A stretch of DNA of 64,000 nucleotides from Dehalococcoidia bacterium (GTDB lineage Bacteria; Chloroflexota; Dehalococcoidia; UBA2979): assembly GCA_009379925.1 (NCBI GenBank), contig WHSU01000002.1, positions 62,001-126,000 of the forward strand, read 5' to 3'. The number at the start of each line of letters is the position of its first letter. Within the stretch, counting starts at the first letter, position 1. Below, one piece after another: positions 35,127 to 43,942 of this stretch. Position numbers and translations under genes: made by a program. Below the pieces are notes generated by a model. That model searched no databases. It had not been told where the DNA came from and saw only the letters and a program-made list of their open reading frames with translations.

Positions 35127-36322
35127 GTCAGCAAGGACCGGAGCGCCCTCCGGAGACGACGCCCGCTCCGGGTTCGCGCGCACGCGCGGTGTCGTGGACC
35201 ATCGCGGCGATCGTCGCGCTCGCGCTCACCGCGGTCTACGCCGGGAGCGCGCTCAGCTCGGCGCTGATCTTCATCGTCATCCTGCTGGTCCTGGTGATCG
35301 TCCACGAGTTCGCGCACTTCGCCACGGCCAAGCTCTTCGGCGTCTACGTCCACGAGTTCGGTGTCGGCTTCCCGCCCCGGGCGTTCGGGTTTCAGTTCGG
35401 GGAGACGCTGTACTCGGTCAACTGGCTCCCCATCGGCGGCTTCGTACGGCTGGAGGGCGAGGAGTACTCGGACCACCCCCGGTCCTTCTCGCGCAAGCCA
35501 GCGTGGCAGCGCTTCATCATCCTGGTGTCCGGCGCACTCTCGAACCTGATCCTGCCGATCTTCCTGCTGGCGGCGGCGCTCATGTTCCCGCACGAAGAAG
35601 CGGTGGGCCGTGCGGTTGTCGCGGACATCGTCGAGGGCGCCCCCGCGGCCGAGGCCGGCTTCGAGCCCGGCGATGTGATCGTGACCATCGACGGCCGTGA
35701 CGCAAAGAATGTGAACGAGGCTGGGCGGCTGATCCGTCTGCACCTCGGCGACACGGTAGACATCACGGTGCTACGCGACGGGCGGGAGGTGACGCTGCCG
35801 GTCGAGGCGCGCTGGGCGCCGCCGGAGGGACAGGGCCCGACGGGCATCGCGATCAGCGCTCAGTACACGTTTACCGAGACGGTCTCTGTGCCGCCGTGGG
35901 AAGCGATTCCCCAGGGCGCTCAGATGACGTGGGACACACTGATCCTCGCCCGCAACGAGATCATCTCGTGGTTCCGCGGCTCCGGCGGACCGGAGTTCGC
36001 CGGGCCGGTGGGCATCGCGCAGACGACGGGCGAGGTCGCGCGAGCGAGCGGGACCGCGGAGGGGGCCGTGTCCCCGCTGCTGGAGCTGGCCGCATTGCTC
36101 TCGATCAACCTCGGGATCCTGAACCTGCTGCCGCTGCCCATGCTGGACGGCGGCCGTGTGCTGTTCGTGGTGATCGAGGTGCTTCGCGGCGGCCGCCGCA
36201 TCGCGCCGGAGAAGGAAGCAATCGTCCACCTCGTCGGCTTCGCGGCGTTTATCGCGCTGGCCGTGGTGATCACTTTCGCCGACATCAGCCGCATCTGGAG
36301 TGGCGATTCGATCATCCGCTAG
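35123..36322 (+). CDS. rseP: Site-2 zinc metalloprotease, RseP/RasP family
   Basis: 399 residues. Zinc motif HEFAH in VIVHEFAHFATAKLFG, second motif LGILNLLPLPMLDGGRVLF, one PDZ domain (about 170-245, APAAEAGFEPGDVIVTIDGRD) and four membrane helices. It has an N-terminal extension of about 25 residues. It cuts membrane-embedded proteins such as anti-sigma factors. ATG overlaps the dxr stop (ATGA). The two HtrA-like proteases and LuxR regulator on the opposite strand lie just downstream, which suggests an envelope-stress neighbourhood. Confidence 0.93.
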   Translation: MSQQGPERPPETTPAPGSRARAVSWTIAAIVALALTAVYAGSALSSALIFIVILLVLVIVHEFAHFATAKLFGVYVHEFGVGFPPRAFGFQFGETLYSVNWLPIGGFVRLEGEEYSDHPRSFSRKPAWQRFIILVSGALSNLILPIFLLAAALMFPHEEAVGRAVVADIVEGAPAAEAGFEPGDVIVTIDGRDAKNVNEAGRLIRLHLGDTVDITVLRDGREVTLPVEARWAPPEGQGPTGIAISAQYTFTETVSVPPWEAIPQGAQMTWDTLILARNEIISWFRGSGGPEFAGPVGIAQTTGEVARASGTAEGAVSPLLELAALLSINLGILNLLPLPMLDGGRVLFVVIEVLRGGRRIAPEKEAIVHLVGFAAFIALAVVITFADISRIWSGDSIIR

Positions 36323-36338
36323 GTGCTGGCGCGAGTGG

Positions 36339-36995
36339 CTAGAGCGGCAGCAGCCCTCGACGTGCGGCGGTCATGACGGCCTCCGCGCGTGAGCTAGCGT
36401 CCAGCTTCGAGAGCACCGCCCCCACGTGGAACTTCACGGTGTGCTCGCTGATGCCGAGCTGTAGGGCGACGGCCTTGTTCGGCAGGCCGACGGCGATCAG
36501 ACGCAGCACGTCGGTTTCCCGAGGGGTGAGCCGGATGTCGTCCGCCGCCTCGTCGAACGCGGGCCGCGCCGCGGTCGTGGCCGCGAGTACCGCCAGCTCC
36601 GGAGGCATCACCACCAGGCCGGCGCCCACCGCGCGGACGGCCGCCGCCAGCTCCTCGACGCCCGCGTCGCGCAGCAGCCATCCGGTCACGGGCTCGCCGT
36701 CCCGGCGTCGCTGCGCGTTGACCAGCGCGCCGTCCGACCGGTCGACGAGGAAGACCGCGGCGAGCGGCGCCGCGAGCGCGTGGAGCAGGTCGCCCGGCTG
36801 CTCGCCCCCACCGAGGTCCGCGACGAGCACGTCCGACGGGCCGTCCCAGCTGTCGGCGGTCTCGCGCCAGGTCGGTGCCGCACTACCCAGCTGCAGCTCA
36901 CCAGCGACCTCGAGGCCGCCAAGCGCGAGCAGCTCCCGGAGGCCCGCCCGCACGGCCGGGTAGCGCGCATAGAGGAGCACCCGCGGTTCAGGCAT
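36339..36995 (-). CDS. LuxR-family regulator with receiver-like N-domain
   Basis: 218 residues. The C-terminal HTH (about 155-215) reads LTPRETDVLRLIAVGLPNKAVALQLGISEHTVKFHVG. The N-terminal 125 residues look like a degenerate receiver: VLLYARYPAVRAGLRELLAL, DVLVADLGG and ADLGGGEQ hold an Asp near the phosphorylation position, but the acidic pocket is reduced to Tyr-Ala-Arg and the expected Lys is not clear, so it may not be phosphorylated. Start ATG 36995, 26 bp after the stop of the HtrA-like gene; probably one operon. Confidence 0.8.
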   Translation of the reverse strand: MPEPRVLLYARYPAVRAGLRELLALGGLEVAGELQLGSAAPTWRETADSWDGPSDVLVADLGGGEQPGDLLHALAAPLAAVFLVDRSDGALVNAQRRRDGEPVTGWLLRDAGVEELAAAVRAVGAGLVVMPPELAVLAATTAARPAFDEAADDIRLTPRETDVLRLIAVGLPNKAVALQLGISEHTVKFHVGAVLSKLDASSRAEAVMTAARRGLLPL

Positions 36996-37021
36996 CGGCG
37001 CCTCCGCTCCGGACTCGCCCG

Positions 37022-37915
37022 CTACGCAGCCGCAGCCGCCACGGCCGTCAGCACGTCCCTCCGGCCACCACGCAGCACCTCGAGGGGTACCGCGCCACCG
37101 ACCGCCAGCCCGCGCAGGTGACGCGTCATCGCCTCGACATCGCCTCCCACGCCGTCGACGCGGAGTACGATGTCGCCGGGGATCAGTCCGGCGGCCTCCG
37201 CGGCGCTGCCCGGCAGCACGTCGGTGACGAGCAACCCCAGACCCTCCCATGTTCCTTCATCGCCTCGAGGAGCGGGGACCGGCACCGGCACTGCCGCCAG
37301 GCCGATCACCGCGGGCTGCGCCGCGGGTGCGGCCGCGAGGAACGACTCGACGGCCTCGGTGGGAATCGCGAGCCCCATGCCGCCGGCCACCATCGCGTTG
37401 ATGCCGACCGCGGCGCCCGAGGCGTCCACCAGCGGCCCGCCCGAGTTGCCGGGCGCCAGCCGCACGTCGGCGTGTACGGCGGAGATCCGTCCGCCCTCGG
37501 CCGGCAGCACCGGCGAGCTCGACACGATGCCCGCGGTGACGGATGCGCCTCCACCCCACGGGTGCCCGAGCGCGAACACCAGCTCGCCCACGCGCAACGT
37601 CGACGCCCGGCGCGCCGCGACGGGCGGCAGCACCAGGTCGGACACCTCGAGGACCGCGAGGTCGCGCTCGATGTGACGGCGGACGAGTCGTGCGGCCGAC
37701 CGCTGCTTCTCTGCGGTCTCGACCCGCACGTTTTCGCTCCGCACGACGTGGGCGTTCGTCACCACCACCACCTCGCCGCCGGGCGCTGCCCAGACGGTGC
37801 CGGAGCCGCTGCCCGCCTCCGACATCACGCGCACCACGGAGCCGCGCAGCCCCGCCGCGACCTCGGCCAGCGCGGTCCGCAATCCGATCGGATCGAGTGC
37901 CGTTGCGGCAACCAT
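37022..37915 (-). CDS. Trypsin-like serine protease with PDZ domain (HtrA-like, S1C)
   Basis: 297 residues. Catalytic triad His in VVVTNAHVV, Asp in RRHIERDLAVLEV, Ser in RLAPGNSGGPLVDASG; PDZ at about 215-290 (GLLVTDVLPGSAAEAAGLIPGDIVLRVDG). It has neither a signal peptide nor a membrane anchor, unlike DegP or DegS, so it appears cytoplasmic. ATG follows GGGGAGGAG. Encoded between a second S1C protease and a LuxR regulator, all on the minus strand. Confidence 0.9.
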   Translation of the reverse strand: MVAATALDPIGLRTALAEVAAGLRGSVVRVMSEAGSGSGTVWAAPGGEVVVVTNAHVVRSENVRVETAEKQRSAARLVRRHIERDLAVLEVSDLVLPPVAARRASTLRVGELVFALGHPWGGGASVTAGIVSSSPVLPAEGGRISAVHADVRLAPGNSGGPLVDASGAAVGINAMVAGGMGLAIPTEAVESFLAAAPAAQPAVIGLAAVPVPVPAPRGDEGTWEGLGLLVTDVLPGSAAEAAGLIPGDIVLRVDGVGGDVEAMTRHLRGLAVGGAVPLEVLRGGRRDVLTAVAAAAA

Positions 37916-37940
37916 GTCGGTCTCCTCCCCTCGTCCTGGC

Positions 37941-38855
37941 CTAGGAGCGCTCCGTCAGCGTCGCCGTGCGCTGCACGGGCTCACCGCCGCTGAGGACATC
38001 GAGCGTCACGCTGGCGCCGACGCGCTCCGGGCCCAGGGCGCGCTGGAGGTCCTCGGTGTCCCGCACCGGCTCCCCCTCGACGCCGGTGAGCAGGTCACCG
38101 ACCAGCAGGCCCGCGGCGCCCGCCGGGCTCTCCTCGTCCACACTCACAACCAGCAGTGCGGTCTCCTGTCCGCCCACCTTCGCGGCGAGGCCGGCAGGCA
38201 GGCGCGCGACCTGGCTCCCAATCCCGAGGTACGCGCGGCGGATCCGCCCCTGCTGCGCCAACACCTCGACGATCCGGCCGACCGAGGCCGAGGGGATAGT
38301 CAGCCCTTGCCCCCGTCCGAACCTCGAGCTGTTGATGCCGGCGACGCGACCTTCCGCGTCCACCAGCGGGCCGCCCGAGAAGCCGGGGAAGAAGGTGGTG
38401 TCGGTGCGCAGGAAGCCATCGATCTGCGTCCCGCCTCGGGTGCGCCACGGCCCGCCAACCGCGCTCACGACGCCGAACGACGCCTGTACGCCGCCCTTCG
38501 ACGGCCGCCCGACGGCCAGGGCCAGGTGGCCGACCCGCGTCCCACCCTCGGGGGCCAGGTCGGCGGCGGCCAACCCGGCGCCCTCGACGCGGAGCACGGC
38601 CAGGTCGGAACTCGGGTCACGGCCGACCAGATTCGCGGCGACCTCCCGGTCGTCCGGAAGCCCCACCGTGATGTCGTCCTCCGACTCGATCACGTGGTCG
38701 GCGGTGACGATGAGCCCGTCGCCGCTCCACGCGACGCCCGTCGCCGGGATGCGCCGGCGCGCACTCACGAGCACGATCGACGGCGCGGCGCGCTCGACGG
38801 CCGTCGCGAGTCCCTCGGACACCTGGGCCAGCAGGCTCTCACTCTCTGCGGTCAT
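37941..38855 (-). CDS. Trypsin-like serine protease with PDZ domain (second S1C copy)
   Basis: 304 residues. Triad: His in LIVTADHVIE, Asp in RDPSSDLAVLRV, Ser in FFPGFSGGPLVDAEG. PDZ domain at about 215-300 (ALLVVSVDEESPAGAAGLLVGDLL). Again no signal peptide or membrane segment. It is a divergent paralogue of the next gene, 25 bp downstream. The pair plus regulator looks like a dedicated quality-control or regulatory proteolysis unit; substrate unknown. The gap 38856-38969 holds no gene. Confidence 0.9.
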   Translation of the reverse strand: MTAESESLLAQVSEGLATAVERAAPSIVLVSARRRIPATGVAWSGDGLIVTADHVIESEDDITVGLPDDREVAANLVGRDPSSDLAVLRVEGAGLAAADLAPEGGTRVGHLALAVGRPSKGGVQASFGVVSAVGGPWRTRGGTQIDGFLRTDTTFFPGFSGGPLVDAEGRVAGINSSRFGRGQGLTIPSASVGRIVEVLAQQGRIRRAYLGIGSQVARLPAGLAAKVGGQETALLVVSVDEESPAGAAGLLVGDLLTGVEGEPVRDTEDLQRALGPERVGASVTLDVLSGGEPVQRTATLTERS

Positions 38856-38969
38856 CTGGATCCCCCCTCGAACACTGGCGCTGTTGTCATGGAAACAGCA
38901 TCCCGCCTGCAGGCCGGCGCGAGATCACCCATTCGGGCGGGAGACGGAGTACCGCTTCGGGCGGGCCAG

Positions 38970-39443
38970 TCAGGCGAGGCGCAACTCGGGGAAGTACGCC
39001 GCGTAGAAGCCACGGTCGCGGGTGAGCAGCCGGTCCGCATGCTCGAGCGCATGCGCCCCGACGAGGAAGTCCGCCAGGATGTGCTGCCGTGGCCGCAGCG
39101 GCTCGCCGCACCCCTCGCACTGCGGCGCGCCGTTCCTCGCGCCGCACGCCGGGCACTGCAGCCCATCCGGCCGCCGCGAGGTGTACAGCCGCCACGCCGC
39201 GCCGGCGCGATGGAGGGCGGAGGTGGAGGAGGAGACGAACCGCACGCCGAGGCCGGCGAGAATCGAGTCGAACTGAGAAGGTGAGGGGAAGTTGCCAGCC
39301 ACCTCAGCAATCACCGCTTCTCCGACGATGAGTGGCTCCGCGGCTGCCCTCAGCGTTCGCAGCCGCGATTCAGACTCGACTCCGTGGCGCGGGTCGTTCC
39401 CCAGCACATCAATGAGAACGTTCGAATCGACGGCGACGCTCAA
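38970..39443 (-). CDS. PIN-domain toxin with internal zinc-ribbon insertion (VapC-like)
   Basis: 157 residues. PIN catalytic acids: Asp in VAVDSNVLIDVL, Glu in AVIAEVAGNF, then Asp in HILADFLVGAHALEHADRLLTRDRGFY. Between the second and third comes an insertion CPACGARNGAPQCEGCG, a four-cysteine zinc-ribbon-like element inside the nuclease fold. Expected activity: Mg-dependent ribonuclease neutralised by the upstream AbrB-type antitoxin. The ATG overlaps the antitoxin stop by four bases (ATGA). Confidence 0.88.
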   Translation of the reverse strand: MSVAVDSNVLIDVLGNDPRHGVESESRLRTLRAAAEPLIVGEAVIAEVAGNFPSPSQFDSILAGLGVRFVSSSTSALHRAGAAWRLYTSRRPDGLQCPACGARNGAPQCEGCGEPLRPRQHILADFLVGAHALEHADRLLTRDRGFYAAYFPELRLA

Positions 39444-39718
39444 CGCCCGCGCATCTCCTCGATGATCTCGTCGGTGGTCTTGCCCTTGAACAAGGGGTCA
39501 TCTCTCCAAACCCCGCGCCACTTCTCAAGGGCACGATCGAACGCGGGCATGTCTGGCTCAACGTGCACGCCGTGCTCGTCTTCCACGAAGTAGACCGCGT
39601 CGCCCTCGCGGATCCCGAGGCGGTCCCGGACGGCCTTCGGTAGTGTGATCTGGCCCTTGGCCGTAACTTTGGCCTTGACCCGCATCCGCTCTTCGCCCTG
39701 GTCGCGGTCCTCGCTCAT
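39440..39718 (-). CDS. AbrB/MazE-type antitoxin
   Basis: 92 residues. SpoVT-AbrB swapped-hairpin DNA-binding domain (about 13-58: VKAKVTAKGQITLPKAVRDRLGI, then DAVYFVEDEHGVHV), followed by a toxin-binding helical tail (FDRALEKWRGVW, TTDEIIEEMRG). It should bind and block the PIN toxin and repress the operon. Start at ATG 39718 with GAGGAG upstream; ATG 39685 is also in frame. Inverted repeats at 39741-39785 are likely operators. Confidence 0.88.
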   Translation of the reverse strand: MSEDRDQGEERMRVKAKVTAKGQITLPKAVRDRLGIREGDAVYFVEDEHGVHVEPDMPAFDRALEKWRGVWRDDPLFKGKTTDEIIEEMRGR

Positions 39719-39740
39719 CGTCGTGCTCCTCGACGCGCTT

Positions 39741-39785
39741 CCTTACTGAGGTTACTTACCCTCACGTAAGGAGTATATTCCTTAC
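39741..39785. promoter_or_regulatory. Inverted-repeat operator between the TA operon and ispG
   Basis: GTAAGGA (39766-39772) and TCCTTAC (39779-39785) form a perfect 7-bp inverted repeat with a six-base AT centre. Further CTTAC half-sites occur at 39742 and 39755. This is the most AT-rich spot nearby and matches the expected operator of an AbrB-type antitoxin. Confidence 0.6.
39752..39779 (+). promoter_or_regulatory. Candidate ispG promoter overlapping the TA operator
   Basis: TTACTT (39752-39757), 16-bp spacer, TATATT (39774-39779). The -10 box lies in the centre of the inverted repeat, so antitoxin binding would cover it. A start near 39786 would give a leader of about 78 nt. Confidence 0.5.
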
Positions 39786-39863
39786 CCAAGCCCGCCGCTA
39801 CCCTCGCTAGCACCGTCACCGGGAACACCGTACGCTTTGGGGCGCAGCACCCGAGGCTCGTCG

Positions 39864-41021
39864 ATGCCCCTCGTCTCGCGCCGAAAGCCTACCCGCGCCG
39901 TCCGCGTCGGGCCGATCCAGATCGGCGGCGGGGCGCCGATCGCCGTGCAGTCGATGGCTGCCACGCGCACCCAGGACATCGAGGCGACCGTCCGGCAGGT
40001 GGAGCTGATCCAGGCCGCCGGCGCGGACCTCGTGCGTATCGCCGTCGACTCGAAGAAGGACGTCGAGGCGCTGGCCGAGGTGCGCGCCCGGACGGCGGCG
40101 ACGCTGTCGGTCGACCTCCAGGAGAACTACCGGCTCGTCAGCCTGGTGGCGCCGCACGTCGACAAGGTGCGGTACAACCCGGGCCACCTCTACCACCACG
40201 AGCGCGAAAAGCCGGTCCACGACAAGGTCGCGTTCATTGCGGAGCAGGCCGTGAAGCACGACGTGGCGCTGCGCGTCGGGGTGAACTGCGGCTCCGTCGA
40301 TCCGGCGATGACCACACGGTTCGGGGACGACGACGTCGGCGCGATGGTCGAGTCGGCGCTGGAGCACACCCGGCTGCTCGATGACCTCGGCTTCACCCGT
40401 TTCGTCGTGTCGCTGAAGGATTCCGACTGGCGCAAGGTCGTCGAGGGCAACCGCCGCTTCTCCGCGCAGCGGCCGGATGTCCCGCTCCACCTCGGGGTGA
40501 CCGAGGCGGGCATGCCGCCGGACGGCATCATCAAGACCCGCGTCGCCTTCGAGCAGTTGGTCGCCGAGGGAATCGGTGACACTATCCGCGTCTCGCTCAC
40601 ACTGCCCTTCGAGCGCAAGGGCGAAGAGGTCACCGCGGGTCGCGAGATCCTCGAGGACATCGCAAACGGCCGTTTCCGCTCGGTGCCTGCGTCGCTCGAC
40701 CACGGCCTGAACATCATCTCGTGCCCGTCCTGCTCCCGCGTGGAGAACGAGGCGTTCATCGAGCTGGCCCAGGACGTGCGCGAGATGGCGCAGTACGCGA
40801 AAGACCGCGACGTCACGATCGCGATCATGGGCTGCCGTGTGAACGGTCCCGGCGAGACGGACGACGCCGACATCGGCCTGTGGTGCGGGCCGCTGGGCGT
40901 GAACCTGAAGCGCGGCGAGGCGCTCGTCGGCCATTTCGCCTACGACGAGGTGCTGGACCGCACGCGGCTGCTGCTTGACGAGGTGCTGGCCGGGCAGGGC
41001 TCCGCGACCGCCAGCTCGTGA
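39864..41021 (+). CDS. ispG: 4-hydroxy-3-methylbut-2-enyl diphosphate synthase (flavodoxin)
   Basis: 385 residues. IspG/GcpE two-domain form: TIM barrel with [27 protein letters not shown] and [10 protein letters not shown]; 4Fe-4S domain with ISCPSCSR and [11 protein letters not shown]. It reduces MEcPP to HMBPP in the MEP pathway, so works with dxr here. ATG 39864 gives the normal N-terminus; an in-frame start at 39837 adds nine residues. Confidence 0.96.
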   Translation: MPLVSRRKPTRAVRVGPIQIGGGAPIAVQSMAATRTQDIEATVRQVELIQAAGADLVRIAVDSKKDVEALAEVRARTAATLSVDLQENYRLVSLVAPHVDKVRYNPGHLYHHEREKPVHDKVAFIAEQAVKHDVALRVGVNCGSVDPAMTTRFGDDDVGAMVESALEHTRLLDDLGFTRFVVSLKDSDWRKVVEGNRRFSAQRPDVPLHLGVTEAGMPPDGIIKTRVAFEQLVAEGIGDTIRVSLTLPFERKGEEVTAGREILEDIANGRFRSVPASLDHGLNIISCPSCSRVENEAFIELAQDVREMAQYAKDRDVTIAIMGCRVNGPGETDDADIGLWCGPLGVNLKRGEALVGHFAYDEVLDRTRLLLDEVLAGQGSATASS

Positions 41022-41028
41022 TCCTCGC

Positions 41029-41988
41029 GTGAACGCCGCCGACTCTCCGGCGCCCGGCAACGAGGCGCCCCCACCACCCTCGCTCTCCACCATGTGGGCG
41101 GTGCAACCGCGCTTCGAACGCGACCTGCATGCCTTCCTCGAACGCGCCGCCGAACTTGGCTTCCGCGGCGTCGAGATCAACCACAGCATGGACGCCGAGC
41201 AGACCGGCGCCATCCTCGGCATCCGGTCGCTCGAGGTCACCGGCGTGCATGCGCCCGCGCCGCTGGAGCGGCATGCGACCTATGGCTGGAACCGCGGCAT
41301 GAACCTCGCCTCGACCGACGAAGAGGAGCGGCGCATCGCCGTCGAGCAGCACCTCCGTTCGGTGGACCTGGCTACTGAGGCGGGCGCGCGTCACGTGGTG
41401 GTGCACCTCGGCGGCCACGGGAAGCGGCTGCTGGAGGGCGAGCGGCGGCTGCGCTCGATGTACCCCCGGCGCGCCGAGTTGGGCGAGGAGTGGGCGCGCA
41501 CGGTCGATGCGACCTTGCAGGAGCGGGCGGCGCTGGGGGACGACTACCTCGAGCGGGCGCGGCGCTCGCTCGATACCCTCGCGGAGCGCGCCGAGCAGCG
41601 AGGCGTCACCATCGGCCTCGAGTGCCGGCTGCACTTCCACGAGATTCCCTCGCCCGAGGAAGCGCTGGACCTGCTGGGCCCCTACCCCGTCCGCGTGGCG
41701 GGATACCTGCATGACGTCGGCCACGCCGAGGTGCAGCACCGCCTCGGCCTCGTCGACCGCAGCACATGGTTCGACCTGCTCGGCGACCGTCTCGTGGGGC
41801 TGCACCTGCACGACGTGCGCGGCCTGGTCGACCATCGAGCGCCGGGCAACGGCGACGTGGACTTCGAGTGGCTCGCCACGCGCGTCAACGCCACCGCGGC
41901 GCGCACCTTCGAGGTCGACCAGCACGAGCCGGACGAAGACGTGGCGCGCGGCCTCGAGGTGCTGCGCGCGGCGGGAGTGGTGCGATAG
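41029..41988 (+). CDS. Sugar phosphate isomerase/epimerase-like TIM barrel (AP endonuclease 2 superfamily)
   Basis: 319 residues. Xylose-isomerase-like TIM barrel: ERAAELGFRGVEINHS, LEVTGVHAPAPLERH, GARHVVVHLGGHG, GVTIGLECRLHFHEIP, GYLHDVGHAEVQ, LVGLHLHDVRGLVDHRAPGNGDVDFEWL. The metal-binding Glu/Asp/His set (ECR, DVGH, HLHD) is preserved. Substrate unknown. GTG 41029 lies seven bases after the ispG stop, so the two are probably co-transcribed. Confidence 0.82.
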   Translation: MNAADSPAPGNEAPPPPSLSTMWAVQPRFERDLHAFLERAAELGFRGVEINHSMDAEQTGAILGIRSLEVTGVHAPAPLERHATYGWNRGMNLASTDEEERRIAVEQHLRSVDLATEAGARHVVVHLGGHGKRLLEGERRLRSMYPRRAELGEEWARTVDATLQERAALGDDYLERARRSLDTLAERAEQRGVTIGLECRLHFHEIPSPEEALDLLGPYPVRVAGYLHDVGHAEVQHRLGLVDRSTWFDLLGDRLVGLHLHDVRGLVDHRAPGNGDVDFEWLATRVNATAARTFEVDQHEPDEDVARGLEVLRAAGVVR

Positions 41989-41994
41989 GGCGGG

Positions 41995-43029
41995 CTAGGT
42001 GCCGCCAAGCTCGAGGCGGACCTCGTCGGCCACAAGCCCGAGGAAGGCGGGGAAAATGAGGGGCGTGAACGGCTGCGCCGTCTCCCTGCCTACCGCGCCG
42101 CCGTGTGGGCCTGCGGTCGAGTAGACCACGGCGAAATGCGGGATTCGCGCGTGCTGGGCAGTCAGCGGCTGCTCGCTCGCCAGCGCCCGCTCCCGGAGCA
42201 GCTCGCGCGGGGGCTGCCCCGAGGCGAGCGCCGCGCGCAGTTCGTCGTGCCATGCGTCCAACGCCACGAAGACTGTCCCGGCCTCCTGCCATTCGGCTAT
42301 CCGGTCCAGCGGCAGGTGATACATCGTGCCCTGATCCAGCACCACGCCGTCGATTCCGGGCTCCAGGATGCGAAGCGCGAGCGCATCGAGGTCTGCAACC
42401 GGCTCGAAGCTGACGGCGAGGGTCACCGGAAGGTCGATGGCATCGACGGTGTAAACGAGGTAGGTGTGCCTGCGTGCCTCGACCTCCTCGCGGAGCATCG
42501 AGGTGAACACTACGTCGCTGTACTCGACGACCGCCGGGCCCAGGTGCCGCCGGTTGAAGGCGAGGACGAACGGGACGGCGCGCTCGTCGGGATGCTCGGG
42601 CGTGCCGACCCAGAGCACGAACTCGTTCGCCGCGGCCGGCGACGGGTTCGGATTCTGCTCAAACGGCCCGATGTCGCCGTCGCCCAGGACGAAGGTCGTG
42701 ACCTCAGCCAGCATGTATTGACCGAACGCTGGTGTACCCGCGCTCCATGGTTCCGAGCCCGCTACCTCCCAGGTGGCCAGGTCGAGAATCACACCAACCG
42801 GTGTGGCGAGTGCCATCTCCAGCCGGAGATCCTCGACGCCATCAACCAGCTCGTAGCGGATGCCTTCCGCCTCCGGCAGATCCCGCTCGTCGTCGAGCCA
42901 GACGAGGAAGGTGCCGGCGCCCGCCTCGGCCGGTGCCGCCGCGTCATCGCGTGTCAGCACCAGCGTCACGATCGTCGAGGCGATCGCGATGCTGCCGAGT
43001 AGCGCGAGCGGGAACGTGGCGCGGGGCAC
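41995..43029 (-). CDS. Membrane-anchored extracytoplasmic protein, unknown
   Basis: 344 residues. An N-terminal signal anchor (ALLGSIAIASTIVTLVL) is followed by one extracytoplasmic domain without cysteines and without a family I recognise. Notable stretches: FLVWLDDERDLPEAEG, FVLAFNRRHLGPAVVEYSD, IAEWQEAGTVFVALDAWHDELRAAL, FAVVYSTAGPHGG. GTG start follows AGGAG. It ends seven bases from the convergent TIM-barrel gene. Its upstream neighbour on the same strand ends four bases before it. Confidence 0.55.
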   Translation of the reverse strand: MPRATFPLALLGSIAIASTIVTLVLTRDDAAAPAEAGAGTFLVWLDDERDLPEAEGIRYELVDGVEDLRLEMALATPVGVILDLATWEVAGSEPWSAGTPAFGQYMLAEVTTFVLGDGDIGPFEQNPNPSPAAANEFVLWVGTPEHPDERAVPFVLAFNRRHLGPAVVEYSDVVFTSMLREEVEARRHTYLVYTVDAIDLPVTLAVSFEPVADLDALALRILEPGIDGVVLDQGTMYHLPLDRIAEWQEAGTVFVALDAWHDELRAALASGQPPRELLRERALASEQPLTAQHARIPHFAVVYSTAGPHGGAVGRETAQPFTPLIFPAFLGLVADEVRLELGGT

Positions 43030-43032
43030 CAG

Positions 43033-43569
43033 CTACTCCTGGACGGTGGGGACGCGCTGGGGCGCCAGCGGTGGCAGGTTGCCGCGCGCGCCGCGTACCG
43101 AGTCCAACGCGGCGGCGGTGTGTCGCGTCGTGTCGATCTGGTGGCGGAAGGCCTCGATGTCGATGCCGCGGTGGCGTGCCCCGTGCGTGCCGATGCGGTC
43201 GAGGGCGCGCGTCATCAGGACGCGCGCGCCGTGCGGGTTGCCTCGACGGTAGTGTGTGTAGCCGGCGCCGAGCTGCGCGAGGCCCTTGAAGAACTCCTCC
43301 TCGTCGGTGCCCTTCGTCTGCACCCAGCAGGTCTCCCACGCCTCGTGCGCCGCGAAGAAGTTCTGCTCGTCGAAGAAGCGGATGGCCAGCGCGTGGTTCT
43401 CCTCTAGCGACAGCGCATCGAAGTTGGGGAGCGCCAGACGGTCCTCGGAGCCGGCGGGCAGGGGCCGGCCCAGCTCGTCCCGGGGCCGCTCCGGCTTGGG
43501 CTTCGGCTGTGCCGGCGAGGCATCCGATGCCGGCCGCGGTGGCTCGGCGTCCGGGCGTTCCTCCGTCAT
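43033..43569 (-). CDS. DUF309-family protein
   Basis: 178 residues. The first 65 are Pro/Glu/Arg-rich and likely disordered. The rest is the DUF309 helical domain: ALAIRFFDEQNFFAAHEAWETCWVQ, with the HE-WE motif, then EEFFKGLAQLGAGYTHYRRGNPHGARVLM. Function not established. ATG 43569 follows GGAGGGG. Probably co-transcribed with the anchored protein gene downstream. Confidence 0.85.
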   Translation of the reverse strand: MTEERPDAEPPRPASDASPAQPKPKPERPRDELGRPLPAGSEDRLALPNFDALSLEENHALAIRFFDEQNFFAAHEAWETCWVQTKGTDEEEFFKGLAQLGAGYTHYRRGNPHGARVLMTRALDRIGTHGARHRGIDIEAFRHQIDTTRHTAAALDSVRGARGNLPPLAPQRVPTVQE

Positions 43570-43673
43570 CACACCCCTCCCTCGGAGCCATCGTACCGAA
43601 CCTCGACGCGGAGGCGGGCGGCTTCGCGGAACCGGTACGCTGGAGGGGAGACCCGAGGTGGAAGGGACCTCCC

Positions 43674-43928
43674 ATGACCACAGACGCGAGGGCGCGCGAG
43701 GCACAGTTGGATGCGGCCGTCCTCGAAGCGCTGGCGGACGGAGAACCGCACACCGGAGACGACTTGCAGAAGGCTACGGCGGCCCCCACGGCGCACGTGA
43801 TGTCATCGGTGCGCCGCCTGGCGCTGCAGGACCGCGTCCTCTTCACCAGCGACAAGGGCAAGCGCGTCTACGTCCGCCCGGACATCGAGCGCCCTGCCGC
43901 TACCGAGGACGGGGCGGCGGAGGAGTAG
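43674..43928 (+). CDS. Small winged-helix-like protein
   Basis: 84 residues. Predicted pattern: helix (AREAQLDAAVLEALAD), helix (HTGDDLQKATA), recognition-like helix (PTAHVMSSVRRLALQ) and beta wing (DRVLFTSDKGKRVYV). This resembles a compact winged helix, possibly nucleic-acid binding; the match is by pattern only. ATG follows GGAAGGGA. Divergent from the DUF309 gene and convergent with the small membrane protein genes. Confidence 0.55.
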   Translation: MTTDARAREAQLDAAVLEALADGEPHTGDDLQKATAAPTAHVMSSVRRLALQDRVLFTSDKGKRVYVRPDIERPAATEDGAAEE

Positions 43929-43942
43929 CGGCGACGGTCGGC

